From the NCBI RefSeq assembly GCF_001315015.1, contig NZ_CP012916.1, positions 450,001-514,000 of the forward strand: 64,000 nt of DNA, written 5' to 3'. The first letter of the stretch is position 1. Each line of letters opens with the position of its first letter. This DNA comes from Azospirillum brasilense (GTDB lineage: Bacteria; Pseudomonadota; Alphaproteobacteria; Azospirillales; Azospirillaceae). The notes beneath the pieces were generated by a model. The model was not told the DNA's origin, did not search any database, and was given only the letters and a program-made list of their open reading frames with translations. The translations under genes were made by a program, and so were the position numbers. Below are positions 40,630 through 49,702 of this stretch, in pieces.

Positions 40630-40773
40630 CGCCCTCTCCGCTTATCACGAACTCATGGCGTCTAACGACAAACATCTGCAATCAAAATATCTAATAATTT
40701 GTTAATTTTAAATACTTACGATTCTAATGATTACCTCTCTAACTGTCGATATTTTCAAATATTCGCCCGCGAC
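40630..40773. other. AT-rich region upstream of the orphan gene
   Basis: A 144-nt stretch much richer in A and T than its surroundings (for example TAATAATTTGTTAATTTTAAA at 40690-40710). It probably carries the promoter of the gene at 39886-40629. No clear -35/-10 pair can be fixed by eye. Confidence 0.5.
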
Positions 40774-40801
40774 AAAAAGGCGAACGGGCGGAACACCGCC
40801 C
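40774..40801 (-). terminator. Terminator of the GH1 glycosidase gene
   Basis: On the minus strand GGGCGG-TGTT-CCGCCC is followed, after GTTCGCC, by TTTTTG. It lies 24 nt past the GH1 stop. The 7-nt gap before the T run makes it slightly imperfect. Confidence 0.7.
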
Positions 40802-40824
40802 CGCACGACCTGCTCCCTTGTACG

Positions 40825-42159
40825 TCAATCGAGATGAAGCTGCCCACTCTTCGCCACTTCGCTTAGGAAGCGGTAGCTGTCCTTGGGCGTGCGGACCAGC
40901 GTGTCGTAATCGACGCGGACGATGCCGAACCGCTTCGACAGGCCGAAAGCCCATTCGAAATTGTCCAGCAGGCTCCAGCACAGATAACCCTTCACGTTGC
41001 AGCCGTCGGCCAGAGCGCGACCGACCGACGCCACGTGGTCGCGCAGAAAAGCCACGCGTTCCGCGTCGTGCACCTGCCCGTCCGGCGTCACAACGTCGTC
41101 ATAGGCGGCGCCATTCTCCGCGACGAAGACGGCGGGGTTGCCGTAGTCGCGCTTGAATTCCATCAGCAGGTCGTAAAGCCCGTCAGGCTGGACCGGCCAG
41201 GCCATTGCGGTCCAGCGGTCGCAATGGGCATCGCCCCACCACACGTCGAACGGATGCCCCGTCTCGTGCTTCATGGTCATGCGCGAATAGTAGTTGATGC
41301 CCAACAGATCGAGGGGGAAGCGGATCGCCTCCTCGTCACCGGGCAGGACGAAATCCTTCATCCGATCGGCCATCAGGTCAGGAATCTTGCCGCGCACCAC
41401 ACCGTCCAGGGCGACACGGTTCCACACCGCGTCCCAGCGGGCCGCCGCCGCGACGTCCTCCGGCCGGTCGCTCTCGGCCCGGCAGGGCTGGAGGTTGATG
41501 ACGGTGCCGAGAGTCAGGCCCGCATGCTCCGCCGAAATGGCGCGCAGCGCGGCCCCCTGCGCCAGATTCTGGTGATGCAACGCGCGCAGGATACCGGTCT
41601 CGCCCAGCTTGTGACCGGGGGCATGCTCCCCGGTGCCATAACCGTGGGTGGCGACCACGTTCGGCTCGTTCAGCATCATCCAGTCCTTCACCCGGTCGGC
41701 CAGTCGGGCGGCGGCGATGCGGGCGTAGTCGGCGAAGGGGCCGACGATCTCCCTGCCCTGCCAGCCCCCGCGGTCTTCCAAGGGTTGCGGCAGGTCCCAA
41801 TGGTACAGGCAGGCCACCGGCCGGATGCCCGCAGCCAGCAGCCCGTCCACCAGCCGGTCGTAGTGGTCGAGCCCCGCCGCATTCACCGCCCCCGTCCCGC
41901 TCGGCAGGATACGCGGCCAAGCGATGGAGAAGCGGTAGGCATTGAATCCCGCGTCCTTCATCAGGGCGATGTCCTCCGCCCAGCGGTGGTAATGGTCGCA
42001 GGCGACGGCGGCGCTGCTGCCGTCCTGGATGCGCCCGGCCGCGGTGAAGCTGTCCCACACACAGGGGCCGCGCCCGTCCTGGTGGATCGCCCCCTCAATC
42101 TGATAGGCCGCGGTGGAGGCCCCCCACAGGAAGTCCTTGGGGAAGGTGAAGAGTGCCAT
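40825..42159 (-). CDS. Beta-glucosidase (glycoside hydrolase family 1)
   Basis: A 444-residue GH1 enzyme of normal length. It begins with FPKDFLWGASTAAYQIEGA, the general acid/base Glu is in MMLNEPNV and the nucleophile Glu in VFVAENGAAYDD. It has no signal peptide, so it acts in the cytoplasm on imported beta-glucosides or related disaccharides. It is divergent from a GH4 enzyme with a 196-nt shared control region. No sugar transporter is adjacent. Confidence 0.95.
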   Translation of the reverse strand: MALFTFPKDFLWGASTAAYQIEGAIHQDGRGPCVWDSFTAAGRIQDGSSAAVACDHYHRWAEDIALMKDAGFNAYRFSIAWPRILPSGTGAVNAAGLDHYDRLVDGLLAAGIRPVACLYHWDLPQPLEDRGGWQGREIVGPFADYARIAAARLADRVKDWMMLNEPNVVATHGYGTGEHAPGHKLGETGILRALHHQNLAQGAALRAISAEHAGLTLGTVINLQPCRAESDRPEDVAAAARWDAVWNRVALDGVVRGKIPDLMADRMKDFVLPGDEEAIRFPLDLLGINYYSRMTMKHETGHPFDVWWGDAHCDRWTAMAWPVQPDGLYDLLMEFKRDYGNPAVFVAENGAAYDDVVTPDGQVHDAERVAFLRDHVASVGRALADGCNVKGYLCWSLLDNFEWAFGLSKRFGIVRVDYDTLVRTPKDSYRFLSEVAKSGQLHLD

Positions 42160-42198
42160 GCGGGCCTCCCTTGAAGTGATTATGCTGCGGGCGCACTG

Positions 42199-42235
42199 TT
42201 GCGAGCGCGAAGGACATATTGCGCAAGCGAAGAGA
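42199..42235. promoter_or_regulatory. Candidate operator repeats between the GH1 and GH4 genes
   Basis: Two similar boxes, TTGCGAGCGCGAAGGA (42199) and TTGCGCAAGCGAAGAGA (42219), start 20 bp apart. The second contains the palindrome TTGCGCAA. They lie in the divergent spacer and could bind one regulator of both glycosidases; no regulator gene is adjacent. Confidence 0.35.
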
Positions 42236-42355
42236 TCACCACACTTATTCCGACCATCAGGTATAGTCTCTTCGTCTTAACAAGTGTATGCTTCACCCAA
42301 GGCGGCTGCCCTGACAAATCAGCACAGCAGCATTCCCGCCGGCGGGAGGCGTTCC

Positions 42356-43651
42356 ATGGTCATTACCACTCCCAAAACCACCAAGATCGTCTTTCTGGGT
42401 GCCGGCAGCGCGGCCTTCGGGCTGAGCATGTACCGCGACCTCTTCACCACGAGAGAACTGGCGGGCAGCACCCTGACGCTGGTCGACACGAATCCGGCGG
42501 CGCTCGACCGCATGACCGCCCTCGCCCGTCTGCTGAACGCCAAGGGCGACGCCGGCCTGCTCATCGAACAGACCACCGACCGCCGCGCCGCCCTGCAAGG
42601 CGCGGAATTCGTGGTCAACTCCGTCGCCATCGACCGCAACCGCCTGTGGAAGCTCGATTTCGAGGTGCCGAAGAAGCACGGCATCCGCCACACGCTGGGC
42701 GAGAACGGTGGACCCGGCGGCCTGTTCTTCACGCTCCGCACCCTGCCCCTGATCTTCGACTTCGCCCGCGACATTGAGGAGCTGTGCCCGGACGCCCAAT
42801 TCATCAACCTGTCAAATCCGGAAAGCCGCGTCGTCCTCGGCCTCGGCAAATACACCAAGGTCAAGACGCTGGGGCTGTGCCACGGCATCTTCCTGGCGCG
42901 CTGGTTCATCTGCCAGATCCTCGGCATGGCCGAAAAGGACGTGGAGGTCTGGGGCGCCGGGTTGAACCACTTCCAATGGCTGATGCACATCCGCGACAAG
43001 GCGAGCGGACGCGACCTCTATCCGCTGCTGCGCGAGCGGGAAAGGACCCACGACCCGGCCTTCACACCACTGACCCGCCGCCTGTTCAACAGCTTCGGCC
43101 TGTGGCCGACCTGCAGCGACGATCATATGGGCGAATACCTCCCCTACGGCTGGGAAGGCGGGGAGCATGGATTCGACTTCGCGGAGGACGAGCGCGGGCG
43201 CGGCATCCTCAACGCGCTGATGGACGGAACGATCGCCGGAACGACGCCGGTGCCCGACGACTGGACGCAGCCATCCTGGGGCGAGCGGGCGGTGCAGGTC
43301 ATCGCCGGGGTTCTGCACAACCAAAAGCGGTTCATCGAGTCAGGGATCATCCACAACCAGGGCGCCATCCCCAACCTGCCGCCCGATCTGGCGGTGGAGG
43401 TGCCGCTGCTGGCCGACGCGGCGGGCGTCCACCCGGTTTCGCTCGGCCCCCTGCCCGATCCGATCGCCAAACTGCTGCACGTGCAGGCGAGCGTGCAGCA
43501 ACTGTCCGTCGAGGCGGCGGTCCACGCCTCGAAGGAACTGGCGCTTCAGGCCCTGCTGATCGACCCGGTGGTGAACTCCACCGACGCCGCCGTGAAGATC
43601 CTGGACGAGTTGTGGGAGGCGAACCGGCCCTACATCCGCCCTTGTGTGTAA
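42356..43651 (+). CDS. Glycoside hydrolase family 4 enzyme
   Basis: A 431-residue NAD- and metal-dependent GH4 enzyme, which cleaves glycosides by an oxidation-elimination route. The Rossmann loop is [12 protein letters not shown], the substrate/metal Asn is in NLSNPESR and the metal-binding Cys/His in GLCHGIF. The ATG at 42356 is chosen over 42284 because GGGAGG lies 6 nt upstream and the dinucleotide fold starts soon after. From what I recall of GH4 subgrouping, CHG-type enzymes act on alpha-linked sugars or uronides, not on phospho-sugars; the exact sugar is uncertain. It is divergent from the GH1 gene. Confidence 0.9.
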   Translation: MVITTPKTTKIVFLGAGSAAFGLSMYRDLFTTRELAGSTLTLVDTNPAALDRMTALARLLNAKGDAGLLIEQTTDRRAALQGAEFVVNSVAIDRNRLWKLDFEVPKKHGIRHTLGENGGPGGLFFTLRTLPLIFDFARDIEELCPDAQFINLSNPESRVVLGLGKYTKVKTLGLCHGIFLARWFICQILGMAEKDVEVWGAGLNHFQWLMHIRDKASGRDLYPLLRERERTHDPAFTPLTRRLFNSFGLWPTCSDDHMGEYLPYGWEGGEHGFDFAEDERGRGILNALMDGTIAGTTPVPDDWTQPSWGERAVQVIAGVLHNQKRFIESGIIHNQGAIPNLPPDLAVEVPLLADAAGVHPVSLGPLPDPIAKLLHVQASVQQLSVEAAVHASKELALQALLIDPVVNSTDAAVKILDELWEANRPYIRPCV

Positions 43652-43674
43652 GGCGCACGCAGGGCCGGTGCGGG

Positions 43675-44187
43675 TCAGTGGGCCGGTTCGGTATCCGACG
43701 CGGCCGGCTTGCGGCGGCCGCGCGGAGCGACCGGCTTCACCGCTTCCGCCTTCACCGCTTCCGCCTTCACGGCCTTGGCGCGAGGCGGCTTTGCCGTCTT
43801 CGCGACTGCCGGAACCGGCTCGGCGGTCGAGGTTTCGGCCGGGGATTCGTTTGCAGCCGCAGGGCCGCCCTTGGCCTTGCGAGCGCGCGGCTTCTTGGGC
43901 GCAACGGCCTCCTCGACCACATCGACCACGGCGTTCAAGCCAACGCCCAGCAGTTCGGTCGCCGCCGTTTTGGTCCGGCGGACCGCCTTCTTCACCGCGC
44001 CCGCGGCGGCGTCCTTGACGGCCGCGACCATGGCCACCGGCTCTGCCATGCCAGCCGCGCGGTCTTCGGCTTCGATCTCGGCGCAGGCCTGCGCCCAATG
44101 GTCCTCTCCCCGTCCTTCCGGTCGCCCGTCACGCTCCCAGATCTCATAGGCGCGGTGGCGGATGCGGTCCTCACGATCGCCTTGCAT
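43675..44187 (-). CDS. DUF2934 domain protein with Lys/Ala/Pro-rich tail
   Basis: A 170-residue protein. The N-terminal 40 residues match the DUF2934 pattern (RIRHRAYEIWERDGRPEGRGEDHWAQA). The rest is a basic, disordered-looking tail with a KAEAV repeat and two KPRARKAK/GRRKP clusters resembling histone H1-like or DNA-binding tails. The ATG at 44187 is chosen because the domain begins there; the longer frame crosses a tandem repeat. Nothing is known of the domain's role that I can state. It converges on the GH4 gene, whose stop is 23 nt from its own stop. Confidence 0.78.
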   Translation of the reverse strand: MQGDREDRIRHRAYEIWERDGRPEGRGEDHWAQACAEIEAEDRAAGMAEPVAMVAAVKDAAAGAVKKAVRRTKTAATELLGVGLNAVVDVVEEAVAPKKPRARKAKGGPAAANESPAETSTAEPVPAVAKTAKPPRAKAVKAEAVKAEAVKPVAPRGRRKPAASDTEPAH

Positions 44188-44569
44188 TCTTCCGTCTCCA
44201 AGTGGGCTTTGGTCCAAGTGGGCTATGGCCGCAGAAACATCGACGCTCGAGGAAAACGGCGTCCTGCGCCCGTGGGTTCCCGTTTTAGTGCCCGGTTTAT
44301 GTGACGATAAACGCACACAAAGAAAGCGTGCCTTAGTTCATAGGAAATTCATAGGCCCATTGCTTGTCCAGCCTCGACAGGCAGCGGACGGTGATAGACC
44401 ATGCGTCGGTTGCGCACCATCGGCATCAGCGCTGGTCCGGCTTGCGGTCCGCATAGAACCCTTCGCCGGGTTGAAGCGGGCCGGCCAGCCCAATTAACTT
44501 CGGGTGAAACGTCTTGGCAGGGGGCCCTTTGCGGCCCAGAGCCGTCACGGAAGGCAAAGAGTTCAACGC
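44188..44569. other. 382-nt intergenic region with a 16-bp tandem repeat
   Basis: No gene is seen between the divergent DUF2934 and helical-protein genes. TCCAAGTGGGCTTTGG (44197-44212) is directly followed by TCCAAGTGGGCTATGG (44213-44228), 15 of 16 bases the same, just upstream of the DUF2934 start. This may be an operator pair. CTTTGC and GCAAAG near 44529-44560 form a loose inverted repeat before the next gene. Confidence 0.5.
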
Positions 44570-44917
44570 ATGTCCCTTGATCCCTTGCTTCAAGCCAACC
44601 GTATCCTGACCGAAGCCATCAGCAATTACCTCCAATCCTCCAACGAGCTTGCCGCGGCCGCGGAGCGGGCGACGGCAGCCAGCGCCGGGCGCGACGCGAC
44701 CACCCGGCGGCTGGCCTTCCAGGAGTTGTCGGAGCGAGGGAACCAGGCGCGCTTCGCCAAGAAGCACCTGACCGACACGGTGCGCCGCCTGCGGGCCACC
44801 CTGCCGCCGGCCCAGATCGAGGCGGTGGCGGCGAAGCTGGATGGGCGCGAGAGCGCCGAGAGCGCGCTGACGCTGGTGCGCACGATCCTGACGGAGAAGG
44901 TCTGGTCGGCGGCCTGA
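44570..44917 (+). CDS. Small helical hypothetical protein, 115 aa
   Basis: I do not recognise it. The ATG at 44570 gives 115 residues, starting MSLDPLLQANRILTEAISNY. Nearly all of it looks alpha-helical with coiled-coil character (LAAAAERATAAS, AFQELSERGNQARFAKKHL). It has no signal peptide or membrane segment. It stands alone between the DUF2934 gene and the second ArgE-like gene. Codon use is typical of the genome, which supports it being real. Confidence 0.65.
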   Translation: MSLDPLLQANRILTEAISNYLQSSNELAAAAERATAASAGRDATTRRLAFQELSERGNQARFAKKHLTDTVRRLRATLPPAQIEAVAAKLDGRESAESALTLVRTILTEKVWSAA

Positions 44918-45155
44918 CCGCCCCGCCTTCCTTCGCCCGGCGGCGCTCCGGTCCAAGCGATCCCGCTCTACGACCGGTTGGACGGCAACCCCGAATGCGG
45001 GAGGCCTGTTCAACCGGCGTTTACCGTTGGCCCCTATGCCCACGTAATCCGGACGACTCATTTGACATCGTAGGATGCAGGGGCCAGTGTCTAACTGCTA
45101 AAGATTATCACAAGCGTGGGACCGGCGCCGCCGTCTCGCAGAATGGATTGTAAGG

Positions 45156-46307
45156 GTGGAAGACGGTTCCAAGGCGATGATCGCCCGCCTGGTCGGTTTC
45201 GACACGGTTTCGCGCCGCTCCAACATGGCGCTGATCGACTGGGTTCGGGACTATCTCGCCGGGTATGGCGTCGAGAGCCGGCTGGTGCCCAGCCCGGACG
45301 GCGCCAAGGCGAACCTGTTCGCGACCATCGGCCCGATGACCGAAGGCGGCGTGGTGCTGTCGGCCCACACCGACGTGGTGCCGGTGGACGGGCAGCCTTG
45401 GGACACCGATCCCTTCACCCTGGTCGAGCGCGACGGGCGCCTCTATGGGCGCGGCACCGCCGACATGAAGAGCTTTCCCGCGGTGGCGCTGGCCCTGCTG
45501 CCGGACATTCTGGCGGCCGGGCTCAAACGGCCGCTGCATCTGGCGCTGTCCTACGACGAGGAGGTCGGCTGCATCGGTGCGCCGGCCATGATCGCCCGCA
45601 TCGCCGATGAGTTGCCGCGTCCCAGCGCCGTCATCGTCGGCGAGCCGACCTCGATGGGGGTCGTTCTGGCCCACAAGGGCTGCTACGTGCTGCGCACCAC
45701 GGTGACCGGGCACGAGGTCCATTCGTCCCAGATCGACCGCGGGGTCAGCGCCGTGATGACCGCGGCGCGGCTCGTCACCCTCGTGGGTGATATGGCGGCA
45801 GAGAATGCCGCCGCGTCGGACCCCGCCTGCGGCTTCGACCCGCCCTTCACCACGCTGCAGGTCGGCACCATCGAAGGCGGCACGGCGGCCAACATCACCG
45901 CCCGCCACTGTTCCTTCGTCTGGGACATCCGTCCGCTGCCCGGCGACGATTGGACGCGATACCGCGACCGCTTCGAGGCGGAATGCGAGCGGTTGCGCGC
46001 CGCCATGCGGCGGATCAGCCCGGATTGCGATATCCGCACCGAACAGCTCGCCGGCGTGCCCGGTCTGGCGCCGGAACCGGAAGGGGCGGCCGCCCAGCTC
46101 TGCCACGCCCTCACCGGGCGCAACGATAGCGGCATGGTTTCCTTCGCGGCGGAGGCCGGACAGTTCCAGGAAGCTGGTTTGTCCACGGTGCTCTGCGGTC
46201 CCGGCTCCATCGATCAGGCGCATCAACCCAACGAGTACATCGACGTCGCCCAGGTCACAGCCTGCGAAGGGTTCCTCCGGGATCTCGTCCGCCGACTGGC
46301 CGCCTGA
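45156..46307 (+). CDS. argE: ArgE-family M20 deacylase (second copy)
   Basis: A 383-residue M20 zinc amidohydrolase with motifs HTDVVPVDG, YGRGTADMK, SYDEEVGCIG, EPTSMGVVLAHKGC and AHQPNEY. It is the second ArgE-type gene here and is clearly paralogous to the one at 23957-25105. The GTG start at 45156 aligns the N-terminus with that copy; ATG at 45177 is an alternative. It is not in an evident operon, which fits a housekeeping acetylornithine deacetylase better than the transporter-linked copy, but the assignment of roles is inference. The upstream gap (44918-45155) holds no gene I can support. Confidence 0.88.
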   Translation: MEDGSKAMIARLVGFDTVSRRSNMALIDWVRDYLAGYGVESRLVPSPDGAKANLFATIGPMTEGGVVLSAHTDVVPVDGQPWDTDPFTLVERDGRLYGRGTADMKSFPAVALALLPDILAAGLKRPLHLALSYDEEVGCIGAPAMIARIADELPRPSAVIVGEPTSMGVVLAHKGCYVLRTTVTGHEVHSSQIDRGVSAVMTAARLVTLVGDMAAENAAASDPACGFDPPFTTLQVGTIEGGTAANITARHCSFVWDIRPLPGDDWTRYRDRFEAECERLRAAMRRISPDCDIRTEQLAGVPGLAPEPEGAAAQLCHALTGRNDSGMVSFAAEAGQFQEAGLSTVLCGPGSIDQAHQPNEYIDVAQVTACEGFLRDLVRRLAA

Positions 46308-46549
46308 ATTCCCTGACGGGTGCGGCAGAGCGTCACGCCGGTCCCACAGTAAAGAGAGCCCATTTCTCCGAAGCACGATCAATGGAAGGGACCAATTGTT
46401 GGATCAACAGCACCTTGTTGCTGAATTGCCTAGATCACTCCCAATTTGGCCTATGCCGTTGACGGGGGAGACTTTGACGGCGTTCCTGTCGCACTGTGCC
46501 CGGGGGCGCCGATGCCACGGCGCGCCCATGGAAACGGGAGCGCCGGTGC
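46308..46549. promoter_or_regulatory. Gap upstream of cheC, probable promoter region
   Basis: A 242-nt region without a gene. Its middle (about 46380-46450) is AT-richer, with a small hairpin CAGCA-CCTTGT-TGCTG. It presumably holds the promoter for the cheC-kinase-regulator unit, but I cannot assign boxes. Confidence 0.35.
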
Positions 46550-47191
46550 ATGGTTGATCTGAGCGACCTCGAGCGCGACGCGCTGACCGAACTGGTGAAC
46601 ATGGGCGTGGGCCGTGCTGCGACCCATCTCAGCCGCATGGTCGCCGACCAGGTCCTGCTGTCGGTTCCCTCCATCGAGATCGTCAGCCGCAACGATGCCG
46701 CCAGCCTTCTGGCCGCGCGTGAGAAAATGAGCCTCGTCGCCGTCGAGCAGCGTTTCGACGGCTCCTTTTCCGGCCGCGCCCTGTTGATCTTTCCCGAGAC
46801 CAACAGCCTGGAGCTGGCCCGCGCCGTCCTAGGCAGCGATCTGAGCCTGGAGGAGATCGTCGATCTGGAGCAGGATGCGCTCGCGGAGATCGGCAACATC
46901 ATCCTCAACGGCTGCTTGGTCGTGATGGCCAACACGCTGAAGGACAACCTGGACATCTCGCTGCCCAGCGTGCTGCGCGGCGACAGCGATCGCATCTTCC
47001 AAAGCAACGGACCAAACCCCGATGAGCTGGTGATGTTCCTCTACATCGACTTCCTGATCCGCAGCCGGAGCATTCGCGGCTACATTGCGTTGCTCATGGG
47101 TCTGTCGTCTCTGGAGTCGCTGAAGGGACTGATCCATGGATTCATCGACCGCATCGCCTCCGGGACGCCCGATGGAACCGACCGAGTTTAA
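46550..47191 (+). CDS. cheC: CheC-family chemotaxis phosphatase
   Basis: A 213-residue CheC/FliY-type protein. CheC removes phosphate from CheY-P. Both active-site repeats are visible and complete: ERDALTELVNMGVG near residue 10 and EQDALAEIGNIILN near 105, each with the D-x3-E-x2-N pattern. It is a paralogue of the CheC at 58515-59153. Its end overlaps the histidine kinase gene by 20 nt, so it is likely to act on the response regulator of the same unit or on the nearby che operon. No CheD partner is in view. Confidence 0.9.
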   Translation: MVDLSDLERDALTELVNMGVGRAATHLSRMVADQVLLSVPSIEIVSRNDAASLLAAREKMSLVAVEQRFDGSFSGRALLIFPETNSLELARAVLGSDLSLEEIVDLEQDALAEIGNIILNGCLVVMANTLKDNLDISLPSVLRGDSDRIFQSNGPNPDELVMFLYIDFLIRSRSIRGYIALLMGLSSLESLKGLIHGFIDRIASGTPDGTDRV

Positions 47192-49025
47192 GCGCATGCC
47201 TTGGCTGGACGGCCTTCTCGACGCAATGGACGCCGGCATCGTCGTGCTGGACCGCCATGGCCGCGTCCAGTTCTGGAACCGTTGGATGGAAAGAGCGTCG
47301 GGCACCTCCGAACCCGACATCCACGGGCAGGAACTGGTGGAAGCCCTGCCTTCCCTGCGCGACACGCGGCTGCACAACGCCGTGCGCGACGTGCTGGAAA
47401 CCGGGGCACCCAGCGTCCTTTCGCACACGCTGAACCCGGTGCTGTTCCCACTGCGCTGCACCGACGGGCGACGGATGGTCCACAACGTGCTCATCCGGCC
47501 CTTCATCGTCAGCAACGCGTCCTATTGCCTGATCCAGGTGACCGACGTCACCGCGGTGGTCAATCGGGAACGGGTTCTGCGCGAACAGCGCGACGCGCGC
47601 TACCGCGCCATCGTTGACACCGCCCCTGACGCCATCGTCACAACCGACACGCGCGGCGTCGTGCAATGGGCCAACGGGGCCGCCGCCCGGCAGTTCGGCT
47701 TTCCGTCCAATGAGCTGATCGGCCAGCATGTCAGCCTTTTCCTCGCCGAAGGCTCCCCCGACTGGTCCGGGCTTCTGGAGCGCGACCCTGCCGGGCGTCC
47801 CGCCCCGGTGGAGCTGATCGGGCGCAAGCGCGACGGCACCCGCATCGATCTTGAGGTCTCGCTGGCCCGTTGGGAGTCGGAAGGGCGGAGCTTCATCACC
47901 GGCGTCCTGCGCGACATCACCGAACGCCGCCGCACCCGCGAGGAGTTGAAGGCGAACGCACTCGCCATGCGCCAGCTGGCCGAGCAGACCAAGGCCACTC
48001 TGGACGCGCTGCCTGCGCACATCGCCGTGCTCGATCACGGCGGGCACATTATTTTCGTCAACAAGGCCTGGGTCGAAAGCGGGGCCCACGCCGGCTTCCT
48101 CGGCGACGGGTCGGCCATCGGCGACGATTATCTGGAGGCCTGCGCCGCCACCCGCAGCGGAGCGGAGCATGCCGACGCGCTGATCGAGGGGCTGCGCGGC
48201 CTGCTGCGTGGGGGGGCGCCGGTGTCCATCGAGTATCCGGGCCTGTCCGACACCGGGCCGCGCTGGTACCGCTGCCTCGCCGCACCGATGGCCGCCGGCC
48301 CCTTCGGCGGGGCGGTGCTGATGCACATCGACGTCACCGAGATCAAGTCGATGGAAGCGACGCTGCGCAAGCTGGTCGGGCAGAAGTCCACGCTGCTGCG
48401 CGAAGTGAACCACCGGGTGAAGAACAGCCTGCAACTCGTCTCCAGCCTGCTGACGCTACAGACCATGAGCCTTCCGGGTGCCGCCGAGCGGGTTCATTTC
48501 CAGGACGCCCGCAGCCGCATCGACGCCATCGCGCGGGTGCACAGCCGGCTGTACCAGACCGAGCAGTTCCAGACCATCGAGTTCGGCAGCTACCTGAACG
48601 AGCTGTGCGCCGACCTGTCCCGGGCGTCGGGAGGCGACACGCTGGGCTCCATCGAGGTGCGGGCGGAGCGCGTCGACCTGCCCATCGATCAGGCGGCACC
48701 GCTGGGGTTGATCGCCAACGAACTGATCACCAACGCCATCAAGCACCGCGGGTCCACACCCGCCAACGTCTTGGTGTCGCTCGACCGGACCGACGACTTG
48801 CTGGCGCTGACGGTGACTGACCAAGGCCCCGGCCTTCCCGCCGGGTTCGACATGCGACGGTCACGCAGCCTCGGCATGCGCTTGATCACCAGCCTGACCG
48901 GTCAGGTCGGGGCGACGGTCACGCTGATGCCGGTGGAGCGGGGCACCTCCTTCCGCATCGCGCTGACCATGCCGGAAACGCGCGGCCCCATCCTGGAAGA
49001 CAGCGCGGCGGAGTGGAACGGATGA
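47172..49025 (+). CDS. PAS-containing HisKA_2-type sensor kinase
   Basis: A 617-residue soluble kinase with no membrane segment. Three PAS-like domains are seen: about 10-115 (DAGIVVLDRHGRVQFWNR), 145-260 (APDAIVTTDTRGVVQWANG) and 275-395 (IAVLDHGGHIIFVNKAW). The phospho-acceptor is His414 in LREVNHRVKNSLQLVSSLL, the HisKA_2 signature. The ATPase domain has LIANELITNAIKHR and DQGPGLPAGFD. Kinases of this class often pair with a single-domain regulator, and one follows with ATGA overlap. The cheC gene in front suggests cross-talk with chemosensing. Confidence 0.92.
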   Translation: MEPTEFKRMPWLDGLLDAMDAGIVVLDRHGRVQFWNRWMERASGTSEPDIHGQELVEALPSLRDTRLHNAVRDVLETGAPSVLSHTLNPVLFPLRCTDGRRMVHNVLIRPFIVSNASYCLIQVTDVTAVVNRERVLREQRDARYRAIVDTAPDAIVTTDTRGVVQWANGAAARQFGFPSNELIGQHVSLFLAEGSPDWSGLLERDPAGRPAPVELIGRKRDGTRIDLEVSLARWESEGRSFITGVLRDITERRRTREELKANALAMRQLAEQTKATLDALPAHIAVLDHGGHIIFVNKAWVESGAHAGFLGDGSAIGDDYLEACAATRSGAEHADALIEGLRGLLRGGAPVSIEYPGLSDTGPRWYRCLAAPMAAGPFGGAVLMHIDVTEIKSMEATLRKLVGQKSTLLREVNHRVKNSLQLVSSLLTLQTMSLPGAAERVHFQDARSRIDAIARVHSRLYQTEQFQTIEFGSYLNELCADLSRASGGDTLGSIEVRAERVDLPIDQAAPLGLIANELITNAIKHRGSTPANVLVSLDRTDDLLALTVTDQGPGLPAGFDMRRSRSLGMRLITSLTGQVGATVTLMPVERGTSFRIALTMPETRGPILEDSAAEWNG

Positions 49026-49420
49026 AGATCCTTCTCGTCGAGGACGAGGTCCTCATCGCCATGGAGCAGAGCTTCTACCTGGAAGCCGCAGGGCACGAGG
49101 TGCACGGGCCGGCCTCCACCAGCGAAAAGGCGCTGCTCCTGGCGCAGGAGGTCAAGCCGGATCTGGCCTTGGTGGACATCCATCTCGCCCAGGGCTCCAG
49201 CGGCATCGACGCGGCCCGCCGGATGACCGCGCTCGGCATCCCCTGCCTGTTCGTCACCTCCTACCGCGAGGAGGTGGAGCCGACGCGCGAATACGGGGTG
49301 GGCTGCCTGCCCAAGCCCTTCTCGCAAACCTCGCTGGTCTCCGCGGTCGAGGCGGTCAGCGCCATCCTGGCCGGGCGGACGCCGACCAAGGTCCCCGACA
49401 CGATGGAGCTGTTTTCCTAG
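49022..49420 (+). CDS. Single-domain response regulator
   Basis: A 132-residue receiver. The acidic pair is in LLVEDEV, the phospho-acceptor Asp52 in ALVDIHL, and the Lys in CLPKPFSQ. The stretch after Asp52 (HLAQGSSGIDAARRM) is the pattern of regulators paired with HisKA_2/HWE kinases. It is translationally coupled to the kinase by ATGA overlap and is the last gene of the unit. It converges on the STAS gene, 42 nt away. Confidence 0.92.
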   Translation: MKILLVEDEVLIAMEQSFYLEAAGHEVHGPASTSEKALLLAQEVKPDLALVDIHLAQGSSGIDAARRMTALGIPCLFVTSYREEVEPTREYGVGCLPKPFSQTSLVSAVEAVSAILAGRTPTKVPDTMELFS

Positions 49421-49462
49421 GCGCCGTTCGCCCTCGGCGCGGAAGGCGAAACGGTTCACGCA

Positions 49463-49702
49463 CTATCGCTTGCCCAGCGCCGGCATGACCCAGCCCTTGA
49501 GGAAGGCGTCCTCCGGAGGCACCGCAACCGGTTTCCCTGCCGCCAGCAGCACCTGAAGCAGCGCGGTGTGCAGGGCGGTGCAGCCGCCGAGGTCCAGCCG
49601 GGGCTCCTCCACAGCGCATAGCCATTCGGCCAGCGGGATAGCCTCATCCACCGTGCAGGCACCTTCGAAACGGGCGGTGCGGTCCTCGAAACGGATGGGC
49701 AT
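49463..49702 (-). CDS. STAS-domain protein
   Basis: A 79-residue single STAS domain, the fold of anti-sigma-factor antagonists. The pattern VDEAIPLAEWL...RLDLGGCTALHTALLQVLLAAGKPVAVP is typical, with the conserved Ser/Thr position occupied by Thr in GCTALHT. The ATG overlaps the cheA stop by one base (TGATG); a GTG one codon earlier is possible. It is the last gene of the che operon. STAS proteins occur at the ends of several alternative che clusters, possibly as CheA substrates; that role is inference. Confidence 0.82.
   Translation of the reverse strand: MPIRFEDRTARFEGACTVDEAIPLAEWLCAVEEPRLDLGGCTALHTALLQVLLAAGKPVAVPPEDAFLKGWVMPALGKR

Noticed and set aside
45062-45097. Sigma-70 promoter starting at TTGACA before the second ArgE gene
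   Set aside because: The -35 match is perfect, but no acceptable -10 hexamer lies 16-19 nt downstream.
44918-45155. Possible tRNA or small RNA in the gap before argE
   Set aside because: A GTTCAA sequence is present, but no cloverleaf stems can be formed around it.
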